A stretch of DNA of 64,000 bases from Litorimonas taeanensis (lineage in GTDB: Bacteria; Pseudomonadota; Alphaproteobacteria; Caulobacterales; Maricaulaceae). Below are positions 53,813-63,175 of the stretch, piece after piece. The stretch spans positions 248,001-312,000 of the forward strand of contig NZ_RBII01000001.1 in the NCBI RefSeq assembly GCF_003634015.1. The letters run 5' to 3'. Both the position numbers and the translations under genes were made by a program. Below the pieces are notes generated by a model. The model was not told where the DNA came from. It did not search any database and worked only from the letters and a program-made list of their open reading frames with translations. The first letter of the stretch is position 1; the number at the start of each line of letters is the position of its first letter.

Positions 53813-53898
53813 TGTGGATATTAACTGCTTGGTAATGGCTCCTAACAAAATCTTAAATAACTATATGAATCAATCGTTTACGCACTGTTTACCGAATC
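53813..53898 (+). promoter_or_regulatory. Cell-cycle control region of ccrM (CtrA-like boxes, GANTC sites, DnaA-like box)
   Basis: Within 86 bases upstream of ccrM lie TGTGGATAT (53813-53821, one base off a DnaA box), TTAA-N7-GTAA (53821-53835) and CTAA-N7-TTAA (53842-53856), each one base from the CtrA consensus, then two GAATC sites (53867-53871 and 53894-53898). GANTC is the target of CcrM itself. Caulobacter ccrM has the same kind of layout, a CtrA-activated promoter with two GANTC sites in the leader. Confidence 0.65.
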
Positions 53899-53926
53899 AG
53901 TGAAAATGTCTCTTCCCAATCAATGA

Positions 53927-55144
<1,218 letters not shown>

Positions 55145-55171
55145 TTTGCCTCTGCCTATAAAGCTCGGCTC

Positions 55172-55852
55172 ATGCTGAGTATTATCATTCCCACACGAAA
55201 CGCCGAAGCCGCACTGTCCCAGAATTTGGGGCAGTATGCGGGAGAGCGCCTTATCATTAGTGATAGCGGTTCTCGGGATGCCACGCTAGAAACGGCGTAT
55301 CTCGCAGGTGCACAACTCTGCCTAGGTTCTGCTGGGCGTGGTCCCCAATTGGCACGAGGGGCGAAATTTGCGTTGTTGACTGATGCTGAATGGATGTTGT
55401 TTTTACACAGTGATGCAAGGCTTTCCGGGAATTGGCGGTCTGCGATTACTGACCATATGCAAAATTTTCCTGAGAAAGTGGGTTATTTTCGATATGCTAA
55501 ACAAGCCAAGGGCTTTTGGCCGTGGTTACAATCTGTTCTCGTCTCATTGCGGTGCTGGGCTTGGAAGCTCCCATATGGAGATCAAGGATTGTTGATTAGC
55601 CGTGAGTCCTATGAGCGAGTAGGGGGCTTTTCAAACCTCCCTCTTTTTGAAGATGTTGACATAATGAACCGCCTTAAACTGACTCATGGACGTCGAAATA
55701 TACGCCCTTTACCCGCCTTTGTTAGAACCGATATTTCGGCCTATGAAGCCCAAGGGTGGTGGAAACGGGGATGGCGGAATTTTAACCTTCTGAGAGGGTT
55801 TCAGTCTGGAAAGTCCGTCGAAGAATTAATGGCGACATATTACCGTGAATAA
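55172..55852 (+). CDS. Glycosyltransferase family 2 (TIGR04283-like)
   Basis: A 226-residue GT-A fold transferase with LSIIIPTRNAEAALSQN at the start, a DxD-type MLFLHSDARL near residue 75 and a PYGDQGLLISRESYERVGGF acceptor-site block. It matches the small GT2 proteins of type TIGR04283. Its last eight bases overlap the GTG start of the next gene, a DUF2064 protein. The pair occurs together in many bacteria. The natural substrate is not known to me. Confidence 0.87.
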   Translation: MLSIIIPTRNAEAALSQNLGQYAGERLIISDSGSRDATLETAYLAGAQLCLGSAGRGPQLARGAKFALLTDAEWMLFLHSDARLSGNWRSAITDHMQNFPEKVGYFRYAKQAKGFWPWLQSVLVSLRCWAWKLPYGDQGLLISRESYERVGGFSNLPLFEDVDIMNRLKLTHGRRNIRPLPAFVRTDISAYEAQGWWKRGWRNFNLLRGFQSGKSVEELMATYYRE

Positions 55853-56435
55853 ACCTGTTCTATTTGTGTTTGCCAAAGCCCCTGTATTGGGACGAGCCAA
55901 GACGCGACTGGCCGCTGATACAGGCCAAGTGCATGCGAAACGTCTTTACAGAATGATGGTGGCGCGTGTTTTGCGCCGTGTTCAAGACCCGCGTTGGGAA
56001 ACAGTTCTGGCCGTTACGCCGCCGCAAGCCGTAGGGCGCGTTATCGATTGGGAGGGCTTTCCGCAAGTGGCTCAGATATCCGGCTCTCTCAGCCCAAAGC
56101 TCGCGGCTTGTTTTTCACGCAGAGGCCCGACCATTGTCATCGGTACGGATAGTCCCCAAATTCGGTCAAGAGATATAGCACAAGCATTCAAAAACATGCG
56201 GTCAAATGACGTCGTATTTGGCCCTGCGCTCGATGGAGGGTTTTGGCTTATCGGGGCCCATGGCCCCTTACATCCGCAAGTGTTTGACAATGTTAAATGG
56301 TCTTCGGAACGTACATTAAGTGATGTCACGCGGAATATAAATGGCGCGGTGAAACGCCTTCATACGCTGGATGACATTGATGATATCACGGCGTTGAAGG
56401 CGTATAGACGATCTAATCAGCGGTTTGGGAATTAG
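55845..56435 (+). CDS. DUF2064 (TIGR04282-like) nucleotidyl/glycosyltransferase-fold protein
   Basis: A 196-residue protein of the DUF2064 family, with a GT-A/nucleotidyltransferase-like core: VLFVFAKAPVLGRAKTRLA at the start, TIVIGTDSPQIRSRDI (conserved GTDSP) and VVFGPALDGGFWLIG. GTG at 55845 is the start, in an overlap with the preceding transferase, so the two are coupled. Some families of this type are linked to arsenosugar synthesis, but no arsenic gene is here. Confidence 0.87.
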   Translation: MNKPVLFVFAKAPVLGRAKTRLAADTGQVHAKRLYRMMVARVLRRVQDPRWETVLAVTPPQAVGRVIDWEGFPQVAQISGSLSPKLAACFSRRGPTIVIGTDSPQIRSRDIAQAFKNMRSNDVVFGPALDGGFWLIGAHGPLHPQVFDNVKWSSERTLSDVTRNINGAVKRLHTLDDIDDITALKAYRRSNQRFGN

Positions 56436-57231
56436 CCTTCTGCGAATTCACAGCGTTCGCAATCATCCCAAGCGTTTTGTCGATCAAGCTTAAATCGGCG
56501 CCTTTGCCGTGCCCCGGTACAACCAACACAGCTTCTGGGTAGGTGGCTTTGACCCAAGACAGGCTTGCAGCCCATTCTTTCAAGTCCGCATCATTCGTAT
56601 TGCCCAGAGTGTTAGTCTCTGCACCTCGGACGGCGCAGCCGCCATAAAGGACGTGTGCAGCAGGGATGTAGACCACGAGGTTATCGCTGGCATGTCCATG
56701 ACCCGGATAAGCAATTTCTACGGCGCCTACTTTGGTGCGGGAATGTTTCTCCTTAAGCGCTGAAACAGAGGTGTTTGGCACAGGCCAGCCATTACTTGCG
56801 GCTAAAGCCGGTGTGTCTGGGTGCGTGAAGACTTGGATTCCTTCCCGTTCAGCCGCGTCGACGCCCATAACGCGATCCGCATGGTGATGCGTGATAATAA
56901 GCTTTGTGACAGGTTTACCTATTTCTTGTTTCACTTTTTCAAGAAGAGACACTGTTGCCAATTCGCCCCAAGCCGCATCCACCAGAATGACGTCATCCCC
57001 GTCTACTACGACAAGGCCATTTACGGGAATAGGTTGTTGTCCTGGAATGCGGTAATTAGAGGTGTGGACCCACACATTCTCAGCAATATTAGACAATGTA
57101 ACAGGATAATCCGCTTGGACTTTGGCTAGGAAATTATCGGGCCCTGCGCTGGGTTTTGATGTGTTACTTTCTGCCCCGCATGCGGCCAAACTTGCAGATA
57201 ATCCGATTAAGACAAAATGAGAAAAACGCAT
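56413..57231 (-). CDS. Predicted subclass B1 metallo-beta-lactamase, lipoprotein
   Basis: A 272-residue MBL-fold hydrolase with the features of subclass B1. The lipobox is SLAAC (Cys18), as in membrane-anchored NDM. LVDAAWG (84-90) parallels LVDTAWG of B1 enzymes. Zinc ligands are all present: His115, His117 and Asp119 in THHHADR, His180 in GHGHASDN, Cys199 in YGGCAVRG and His241 in VPGHGKG. The Cys ligand separates B1 from ordinary MBL-fold proteins. The likely reaction is opening of beta-lactam rings in the periplasm. It seems chromosomal, and lies 30 bases after the uracil-DNA glycosylase-like gene, with no mobile element nearby. Activity cannot be assured from sequence. Confidence 0.85.
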   Translation of the reverse strand: MRFSHFVLIGLSASLAACGAESNTSKPSAGPDNFLAKVQADYPVTLSNIAENVWVHTSNYRIPGQQPIPVNGLVVVDGDDVILVDAAWGELATVSLLEKVKQEIGKPVTKLIITHHHADRVMGVDAAEREGIQVFTHPDTPALAASNGWPVPNTSVSALKEKHSRTKVGAVEIAYPGHGHASDNLVVYIPAAHVLYGGCAVRGAETNTLGNTNDADLKEWAASLSWVKATYPEAVLVVPGHGKGADLSLIDKTLGMIANAVNSQKANSQTAD

Positions 57232-57261
57232 TATTTATAACCCTCAAATAAATTTAGGGCT

Positions 57262-58026
57262 TTATAGCGCCTCTAGCTTGGCTCGCAAGTTTAGTAGGTC
57301 TCGCCAAGCGTCTTTCTTCAGTGCGGGTTGTCGCAGTAAAAAGGCAGGGTGGTAGATAGGTAAAACGGGGCGAACTTTGCCGCCAATATCCACATCCTGC
57401 CATTGACCATGGTTTTGCATTATGCCCGTCAAACCCGTTATAGCTGTCATGGAAACTCCGCCAATAAGGAGCAAAACCTTTGGGTTAGCGAGTTGGATAT
57501 GCCGCTCTAAAAATGGGCGGCAGAGTTCAATTTCTTCGGTTTTTGGATTGCGGTTATTGGGCAAGCGCCAATTCACGACATTGGTGATATAAAAATTCTC
57601 TTCATTCAAACCAATGGCCGCCATCATTTTATCAAGCAATTGTCCCGATGGCCCAATTAAAGGTTTGCCCTGCACATCTTCTTCACGTCCTGGAGCCTCG
57701 CCAATAATCATTAAATCCGCCGCAGGGTTGCCGCGTGAAAAGACAGCTTGCCGCGCGCCATCTGAGAGAACTCCGGCGTCAAAATTATGTAAGGCTGAGC
57801 GAAGCTCATCTAAGGTTTTGGCTCTTGCCGCCACATCACGCGCAAGAGGCCTGTTAAAGTCAATATCTTTAACAGGAGGTACTTTAACGGCAGGCTTAGC
57901 TGAAGGGCGAGTAGGCTTTTTGACAGGCGGCGGGCGGCGGCGAGTAGGGGGTGCAGGCGCGAGTTCGGGGACGTCGACGCCGACCCGCTCATACCAATCC
58001 ATTAATGATCGGAGCGCCCTATCCAT
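57262..58026 (-). CDS. Uracil-DNA glycosylase family 4-like protein without iron-sulfur cysteines
   Basis: A 254-residue protein of the UDG superfamily, family 4-like. After a Pro/Lys-rich linker (30-50) come the nucleotide-site motifs IIGEAPGREEDVQGKPLIG (motif 1 with acidic residues), NVVNWRLPNNRNP and PIYHPAFLLRQ (motif 2 with His). Family 4 enzymes normally bind a 4Fe-4S cluster by four Cys. Here there is a single Cys (ELCRPF), so the cluster must be lost. It is between rimB-rimK and the B1 lactamase gene with about 30 bases on each side, so the three are probably one transcript. Confidence 0.87.
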   Translation of the reverse strand: MDRALRSLMDWYERVGVDVPELAPAPPTRRRPPPVKKPTRPSAKPAVKVPPVKDIDFNRPLARDVAARAKTLDELRSALHNFDAGVLSDGARQAVFSRGNPAADLMIIGEAPGREEDVQGKPLIGPSGQLLDKMMAAIGLNEENFYITNVVNWRLPNNRNPKTEEIELCRPFLERHIQLANPKVLLLIGGVSMTAITGLTGIMQNHGQWQDVDIGGKVRPVLPIYHPAFLLRQPALKKDAWRDLLNLRAKLEAL

Positions 58027-58054
58027 AAACTTGCCTTGTACCCCTCATAAAGAC

Positions 58055-59458
58055 TTATTTCCCTTTAGAACGAAAGACTGTGGGGACATTATTTTCGATA
58101 CAGGCAATGATTGTACCCGCAATGTCGCTCTCTGTAGCTTTCTCAATACCTTCTAAGCCCGGTGAAGAGTTGACCTCTAATATTTTTGGGCCACTGTCAG
58201 ACCGTAATATATCTACGCCAGCCACATTGAGCTTAAGAATTTTCGCGGCCTTGACGGCGACACGGCGCTCTTCTCTTGTTAGTCGGACTTTTTTCACTGT
58301 GCCGCCTTGATGGACGTTAGAGCGAAATTCTCCGGGTTGAGCTGTGCGCATCATTGCGCCCATGACTTTTCCATCAACGACAAAACAGCGTAGATCAGAG
58401 CCATTGGCTTCTTTTACAAATTCTTGCACCAGAAAATGCGCATTCAGGCCGCGAAAGGCATCGACCAAGGCATTGGCGGCTTTGCGCGTTTCGGCCAAAA
58501 CCACACCTTTTCCTTGCGTAGATTCTAGCAGTTTAACAACGACGGGCGAGCCGCCGACCAGATCTATAATGCCTTTTGTGTCGCGAGAGCTCCTTGCAAA
58601 AGCTGTTGTGGGCATGCCGAGGCCATGTTGCGCCAAGACTTGGTGGGCTAGCAATTTATCGCGTGAATTCCCGATAGAGCTGCTCTTATTAAGGCAGTAC
58701 ACGCCCATGCTTTCAAATTGCCGAACAACGGCCATGCCGTAAAATGTCATACGGGAGCCTATGCGCGGGATAATTGCATCGTAACGCGGCAGAGGCGCGC
58801 CGTCATAGTGCACTTCGGGCTTATGGGCGTTAATGGCCATGTAGCAACGTGATGTCTCAATACAGTCAATAACGTGCCCTCGCGATTCGGCGGCCTCAAT
58901 CATCCGCTTGTTGGAGTAGTTATTGGGCTCTTGTGTGAGAATACCAATGCGAAGAGGGCGGCGCGGGATAGCATTTTTCCCTTGGCGTTTCTTATAAACA
59001 GAATAGCTCAATTCGGGTTGTTGGAAGCTCTGACTCGGCGTCACCGAAACTTCTTCGGTCAGGGCCGAACGACCCAATAACATGCGATATCCCATAGTTT
59101 CACGATTCGTCAGCGAGATATCGATAGGCCATTTTTTCCCGCCAATATGCACATTACAGCGAATAACATAGCGTAATTCAGTAGAGCCATTTGAGCTGGT
59201 GATATTGCGTCGGTCGATAACCTTAGACGAGCACACGACCTCTACGCTGGGGTCAGACGGGTCTGGATGCATTATAAACCGTACTTGCGGGTTTCTCTCA
59301 GTGCCGAAAGGTTCAATCGCTACAGCATGAAGCGCAGACGTTCGTGCGCCCGTGTCGACTTTGGCTTTAATCGCCGGTAGTGATAGATCTGGCAGACCAA
59401 CCCATTCTTCCCATCCAAGTTGAATGTTTTGCTTATTATCTTTGTCAGTAGAAATCAG
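58055..59458 (-). CDS. RimB-RimK fusion: retropepsin-like protease domain plus ATP-grasp glutamate ligase
   Basis: RimK adds glutamate residues to ribosomal protein S6 and makes poly-glutamate. RimB is its partner aspartyl/zinc protease-like protein. Both domains are here. Residues about 10-130 are RimB-like (GWEEWVGLPDLSLPAIKAKV, then DTGARTSALHA, later IDRRNITSSNG and GYRMLLGRSAL). From about 170 an ATP-grasp ligase follows (YMAINAHKPEVHYDG, PVVVKLLESTQGKGVVLAE, KILEVNSSPGLEGIE). The first ATG (59272) would cut off DTGA. The frame is open back to a TAA and holds no ATG, GTG or TTG. CTG at 59458 or ATT at 59455, just after GGAGAG, must be the start, unless a sequencing error is present. I choose CTG (467 residues). 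Confidence 0.8.
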   Translation of the reverse strand: MISTDKDNKQNIQLGWEEWVGLPDLSLPAIKAKVDTGARTSALHAVAIEPFGTERNPQVRFIMHPDPSDPSVEVVCSSKVIDRRNITSSNGSTELRYVIRCNVHIGGKKWPIDISLTNRETMGYRMLLGRSALTEEVSVTPSQSFQQPELSYSVYKKRQGKNAIPRRPLRIGILTQEPNNYSNKRMIEAAESRGHVIDCIETSRCYMAINAHKPEVHYDGAPLPRYDAIIPRIGSRMTFYGMAVVRQFESMGVYCLNKSSSIGNSRDKLLAHQVLAQHGLGMPTTAFARSSRDTKGIIDLVGGSPVVVKLLESTQGKGVVLAETRKAANALVDAFRGLNAHFLVQEFVKEANGSDLRCFVVDGKVMGAMMRTAQPGEFRSNVHQGGTVKKVRLTREERRVAVKAAKILKLNVAGVDILRSDSGPKILEVNSSPGLEGIEKATESDIAGTIIACIENNVPTVFRSKGK

Positions 59459-59586
59459 AAACTCTCCAATGCGTTATACGCAGTAAAATAATGTAAATCT
59501 CACGTGACCTCTACTTGTCCCGCGCTACAATAGTGTTTAATCCCTTGGGGAATTGATGCAAATGTGCATAAGCACGATTATATGTA

Positions 59587-59621
59587 GTGACAGGTAAAGC
59601 GTGTCACAAAACAAGTGTCAC
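59587..59621. repeat. GTGACA/TGTCAC repeats upstream of the ETF-QO gene
   Basis: GTGACA (59587-59592) and TGTCAC (59602-59607) form an inverted repeat across nine bases, and GTGTCAC occurs again at 59615-59621 after GTGTCAC at 59601-59607. The group lies about 60 bases before the ATG and may be an operator. Confidence 0.45.
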
Positions 59622-59679
59622 AAGCAGGGTTATAGACCATGCTTAATATGACACAAGCGCTAGAAGAGAAGGTAAATCC

Positions 59680-61335
59680 ATGAGTGAACGCGAAAGCATG
59701 GAATATGATGTTGTTATCGTTGGGGCTGGACCTGCTGGTCTTTCAGCCGCGATTCGCTTGAAGCAGTTAAATTCTGATATTTCTGTCGTCGTCTTGGAAA
59801 AAGGGTCCGAAGTTGGGGCACATATTTTGTCTGGTGCCGTATTAGACCCAATCGGACTGAAGAAACTATTTCCTGATTTTGCAACGATGTCAGACTGCCC
59901 AGTCAAAACTAAAGTTAAAGAAGATAAGCTCTTTGTATTTGGCCCCGCTGGTTCACTGCGCCTTCCGACTTTGATGATGCCGCCTTTGATGCATAATCAT
60001 GGGAATTACATTGTTTCTATGGGTAATGTTTGTCGCTGGTTAGCTGAAAAAGCCGAAGGTCTTGGTGTTGAAGTCTTCCCGGGTATGGCGTGTTCAGACC
60101 TTGTATATCGTGAAGACGGCTCTCTGAAAGGCGTTGTTGCCGGCGAGTTTGGCTACCAAAAAGACGGAACAAAGGGGCCGGGATATGAACCCGGTATGGA
60201 ATTACACGGGAAATATGTTTTCTTGTCTGAGGGGGCCAGAGGGTCGCTATCCAAACGTATTATTGAAAAGTTTGATCTGAACAAAGATTCTGAGCCGCCT
60301 AAATTTGGTCTCGGTATGAAAGAGATTTGGGATATTGATCCTGCGAAACATTCCGAAGGGACGGTTATCCATAGCGCAGGTTGGCCGTTAGGCATGAAGC
60401 AAGGCGGAGGGTCTTTCCTTTATCATGCTGAAAACAACCAAGTCTTCCTCGGCTTGATCGTAGATTTGAATTATAAAAACCCACACCTTTATCCTTATGC
60501 GGAATTCCAAAAGTGGAAGACACATCCGGAAATCGCAGAGTTGTTAAAGGGCGGAAAACGGGTGGCTTATGGTGGCCGCGTAGTAACCAAAGGGGGTATT
60601 CAATCTATTCCTAAAGTCTGTTTCCCCGGCGGCGCATTATTGGGCTGTACGGCTGGTCTTGTGAACCTCCCGCGTATTAAGGGTAACCATAATGCGATGC
60701 TCTCTGGTATTGCAGCCGCAGATGCGGCCTTTAACGCCTTGCAAATGGGTCGTTCTGGCGACGAACTAGTGGCCTATGATGATGAATTGCATGACGGCGC
60801 CATTGGGGATGACTTGCGTCCTGTGCGCAATGTTGCGCCTTTGAATTCTCGCTTTGGTCCTTTCCTAGGCGGAATGTTGCTTGGCGGCATGGATATGTGG
60901 GCGGCAACCTTGTTGAAGTTCAATCTCTTTGGAACACTAGGGCATAAAAAGGATGATGCTGACTCAACTGAAAAAGCTGACAAGCATAAGGTCATTGAAT
61001 ACCCTAAACCTGATGGTGTGTTGACATTTGACCGCCTCACAAATGTGAGCTTTACAGCAACAAATCACGGTGAAGAGCAGCCTAGCCATTTGAAACTTAT
61101 TGATGATTCTATACCGATAAATGAAAATCTTCCTCTCTATGATGAGCCAGCGCAGCGTTATTGCCCGGCTGGGGTTTATGAAGTCATTCGCGAAGATGAC
61201 GGCTCAAACCCAAAATTCCAGATTAACGCGCAGAACTGCATCCATTGTAAAACATGTGATTTAAAAGACCCAAGCAAGAACATTGTTTGGACTGTGCCAG
61301 AGGGCGGGGGCGGACCGAATTATCCGAACATGTAA
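59680..61335 (+). CDS. Electron transfer flavoprotein-ubiquinone oxidoreductase
   Basis: ETF-QO passes electrons from acyl-CoA and amino-acid dehydrogenases, through ETF, to ubiquinone in the membrane. The 551-residue protein has the FAD site DVVIVGAGPAGLSAAIRL at about 10-27, the quinone-domain blocks GMELHGKYVFLSEGARGSLS and SIPKVCFPGGALLGCTAGLV, and the C-terminal 4Fe-4S domain with RYCPAGVYE and NCIHCKTCDLKDP. The ending GGGGPNYPNM is typical. It would support fatty-acid oxidation, which also feeds the pha genes. AGAAGG precedes the ATG. Confidence 0.97.
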   Translation: MSERESMEYDVVIVGAGPAGLSAAIRLKQLNSDISVVVLEKGSEVGAHILSGAVLDPIGLKKLFPDFATMSDCPVKTKVKEDKLFVFGPAGSLRLPTLMMPPLMHNHGNYIVSMGNVCRWLAEKAEGLGVEVFPGMACSDLVYREDGSLKGVVAGEFGYQKDGTKGPGYEPGMELHGKYVFLSEGARGSLSKRIIEKFDLNKDSEPPKFGLGMKEIWDIDPAKHSEGTVIHSAGWPLGMKQGGGSFLYHAENNQVFLGLIVDLNYKNPHLYPYAEFQKWKTHPEIAELLKGGKRVAYGGRVVTKGGIQSIPKVCFPGGALLGCTAGLVNLPRIKGNHNAMLSGIAAADAAFNALQMGRSGDELVAYDDELHDGAIGDDLRPVRNVAPLNSRFGPFLGGMLLGGMDMWAATLLKFNLFGTLGHKKDDADSTEKADKHKVIEYPKPDGVLTFDRLTNVSFTATNHGEEQPSHLKLIDDSIPINENLPLYDEPAQRYCPAGVYEVIREDDGSNPKFQINAQNCIHCKTCDLKDPSKNIVWTVPEGGGGPNYPNM

Positions 61336-61367
61336 TTCGGCATTGAAAGCATGCAGTATGAGTATCA

Positions 61368-61392
61368 GAACGGCTTAATCATTAAGCCGTTC
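61368..61392. other. Strong 12-base-pair hairpin after the ETF-QO gene
   Basis: GAACGGCTTAAT and ATTAAGCCGTTC are exact complements around one base. It lies 33 bases past the stop and 26 before the TPR gene. There is no T run. It could end transcription, shield the upstream mRNA, or be a DNA site. Confidence 0.6.
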
Positions 61393-61417
61393 AATTAGGC
61401 CCGCCAAAGTGAGTTTT

Positions 61418-63154
61418 ATGACATATCGTTTTTCTGCTATTTTGTTAAAATCTGTTGCCGTTATTGCCCTTACAGCAGTGAGTTATTCAGGTTTAAGCTT
61501 TAATTCGATGGCAGAGGGGCGGCCCTCTGAAAGTGTCTTGGATACACCAGCCGATGCGGAGCTTTTAGGGGACTACCTTGCGGGGACGTATGCTAACCTT
61601 TTAGAAGATGCGCAGGCCCGTTCAGAATATTTCACAAAAGCATATAAGGCCTCGCCATCAGATGTTCGGCTAGGTCGACGAGCGATAACAGCTGCGGTTA
61701 CGGCCGGAGACTTTGATTTGGCGACAAAGCTTTCTAAGGAGCTTTACAAAACCGAGAAAAATGAAAGCATGGCGCTCACGGTATTAGCGATTGATGCGTT
61801 CGCTCGGGGGCGACACAAACAGGCGAGAAAATACCTAAAGCCTGACACGGCTGATATCTCCATGGGCATAGTGATGGCGTTCACTCAGGGCTGGAACGAA
61901 GTGGCCCTGGGCAATGAAGATAAAGCAAAAGAAATCTTTGAGGGTCAAAAGGCTCGCGCCTATTTTGGCGATTTAGGTGCTTTGCAAATTGCAAAAATGG
62001 CAGCGTTATCCGAAGATTATGAGACAGCAGCCCCGTTATTCGAAGCTTTGCGTGAACCGACACAGGCGATAATGGAATCCACTCTTTCGTCTATCCGGTT
62101 TTACGCGGCGTCTGGCCAGATTGAGAAAGCGGCTGAAATTGCCAACGCCTATGTTGATGATGCGAATATCGAAAGCGGCCCTATAACGACTTATGCAAAA
62201 GCCTTGAAGGCGGGGCGAAGCATAGACAAACCGTTAAAACCAAATCAGCAACTTTCTTTGTCTTTGACGGACCCTGCTTATGAGTTTTTCTTACGCAATC
62301 GCGCCGCTGATGCTGCCGAAGTCTATCTGCGGTTCGCTCTTCAGGTAGATTCAAAAAATGAAAAAGCGCAATTATGGCTGGCGCGTCTCTTGGAGGAAAC
62401 TGATAGAGCTGATAATGCAATGGCAATTTATCAAAGCTTTGCAGATAGCTCACCTTATATTATTTCGGCCAGATTATCAGAAGCGAATATTTATTTTGAC
62501 AGAGATGAAGACGATAAAGCGTTGAAAGTCTTGGAAGATGTAAATGCGAAACACGAAACCTTTGTAACGCGTGAAGCTTTGGGCCGCGCGCGATTTATAC
62601 GCGAGAAGTTTGCTGAGGCTTTGCCTATTTACACCGCAATCATCGAGAGCATGAGCGATGAGGAATTGGCCAAAAATACACAACCGCTATATTTACGCGG
62701 AATTGGGTATGAACGAACAGAGCAATGGAAAAAAGCAGAGGACGACTTTCTACGGGTGTTAGAAATTGAACCCGACAATTCAGACGCTTTGAATTATTTG
62801 GGTTATACATGGGTGGACCGCGGTGAAAACTTGACGGAAGCCTTTGATATGATCCGTAAGGCCGTGGCTTTGGAGCCAGATAGTGGCGCCATCATTGATA
62901 GCTTAGGTTGGGCTCACTTTAAGCTCGGAGAATATAAAGAAGCCAAAGTTCAGCTTGAAAAAGCGGTTGAGCTGTCGCCATCCTCGGCCACGATTATTGA
63001 TCATTTGGGCGACGTTTATTGGAAGTTAGGCCGATATCGCGAAGCAGGGTATCAGTGGGAGCGGGCCTTGATATATGATCCGACAGATGAGGAAAGAACG
63101 CGTATCCAGCAGAAATTAGAAACAGGATTGCCTTCTGTTTCATCCGCGCAATAA
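61418..63154 (+). CDS. Exported tetratricopeptide-repeat protein
   Basis: A 578-residue exported protein with signal-like N-terminus MTYRFSAILLKSVAVIALTA, then many TPR helices. The clearest repeats are near the end: YLRGIGYERTEQWKKAEDDF, NYLGYTWVDRGENLTEAFDM, DSLGWAHFKLGEYKEAKVQL and DHLGDVYWKLGRYREAGYQW. Such proteins are scaffolds in the envelope, and the partner is unknown. A GTG three codons upstream is possible. The ispE gene starts 21 bases after the stop, an arrangement of TPR protein and ispE that is common in alphaproteobacteria. Confidence 0.88.
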   Translation: MTYRFSAILLKSVAVIALTAVSYSGLSFNSMAEGRPSESVLDTPADAELLGDYLAGTYANLLEDAQARSEYFTKAYKASPSDVRLGRRAITAAVTAGDFDLATKLSKELYKTEKNESMALTVLAIDAFARGRHKQARKYLKPDTADISMGIVMAFTQGWNEVALGNEDKAKEIFEGQKARAYFGDLGALQIAKMAALSEDYETAAPLFEALREPTQAIMESTLSSIRFYAASGQIEKAAEIANAYVDDANIESGPITTYAKALKAGRSIDKPLKPNQQLSLSLTDPAYEFFLRNRAADAAEVYLRFALQVDSKNEKAQLWLARLLEETDRADNAMAIYQSFADSSPYIISARLSEANIYFDRDEDDKALKVLEDVNAKHETFVTREALGRARFIREKFAEALPIYTAIIESMSDEELAKNTQPLYLRGIGYERTEQWKKAEDDFLRVLEIEPDNSDALNYLGYTWVDRGENLTEAFDMIRKAVALEPDSGAIIDSLGWAHFKLGEYKEAKVQLEKAVELSPSSATIIDHLGDVYWKLGRYREAGYQWERALIYDPTDEERTRIQQKLETGLPSVSSAQ

Positions 63155-63175
63155 CATACATATCTGTTGGCGATA

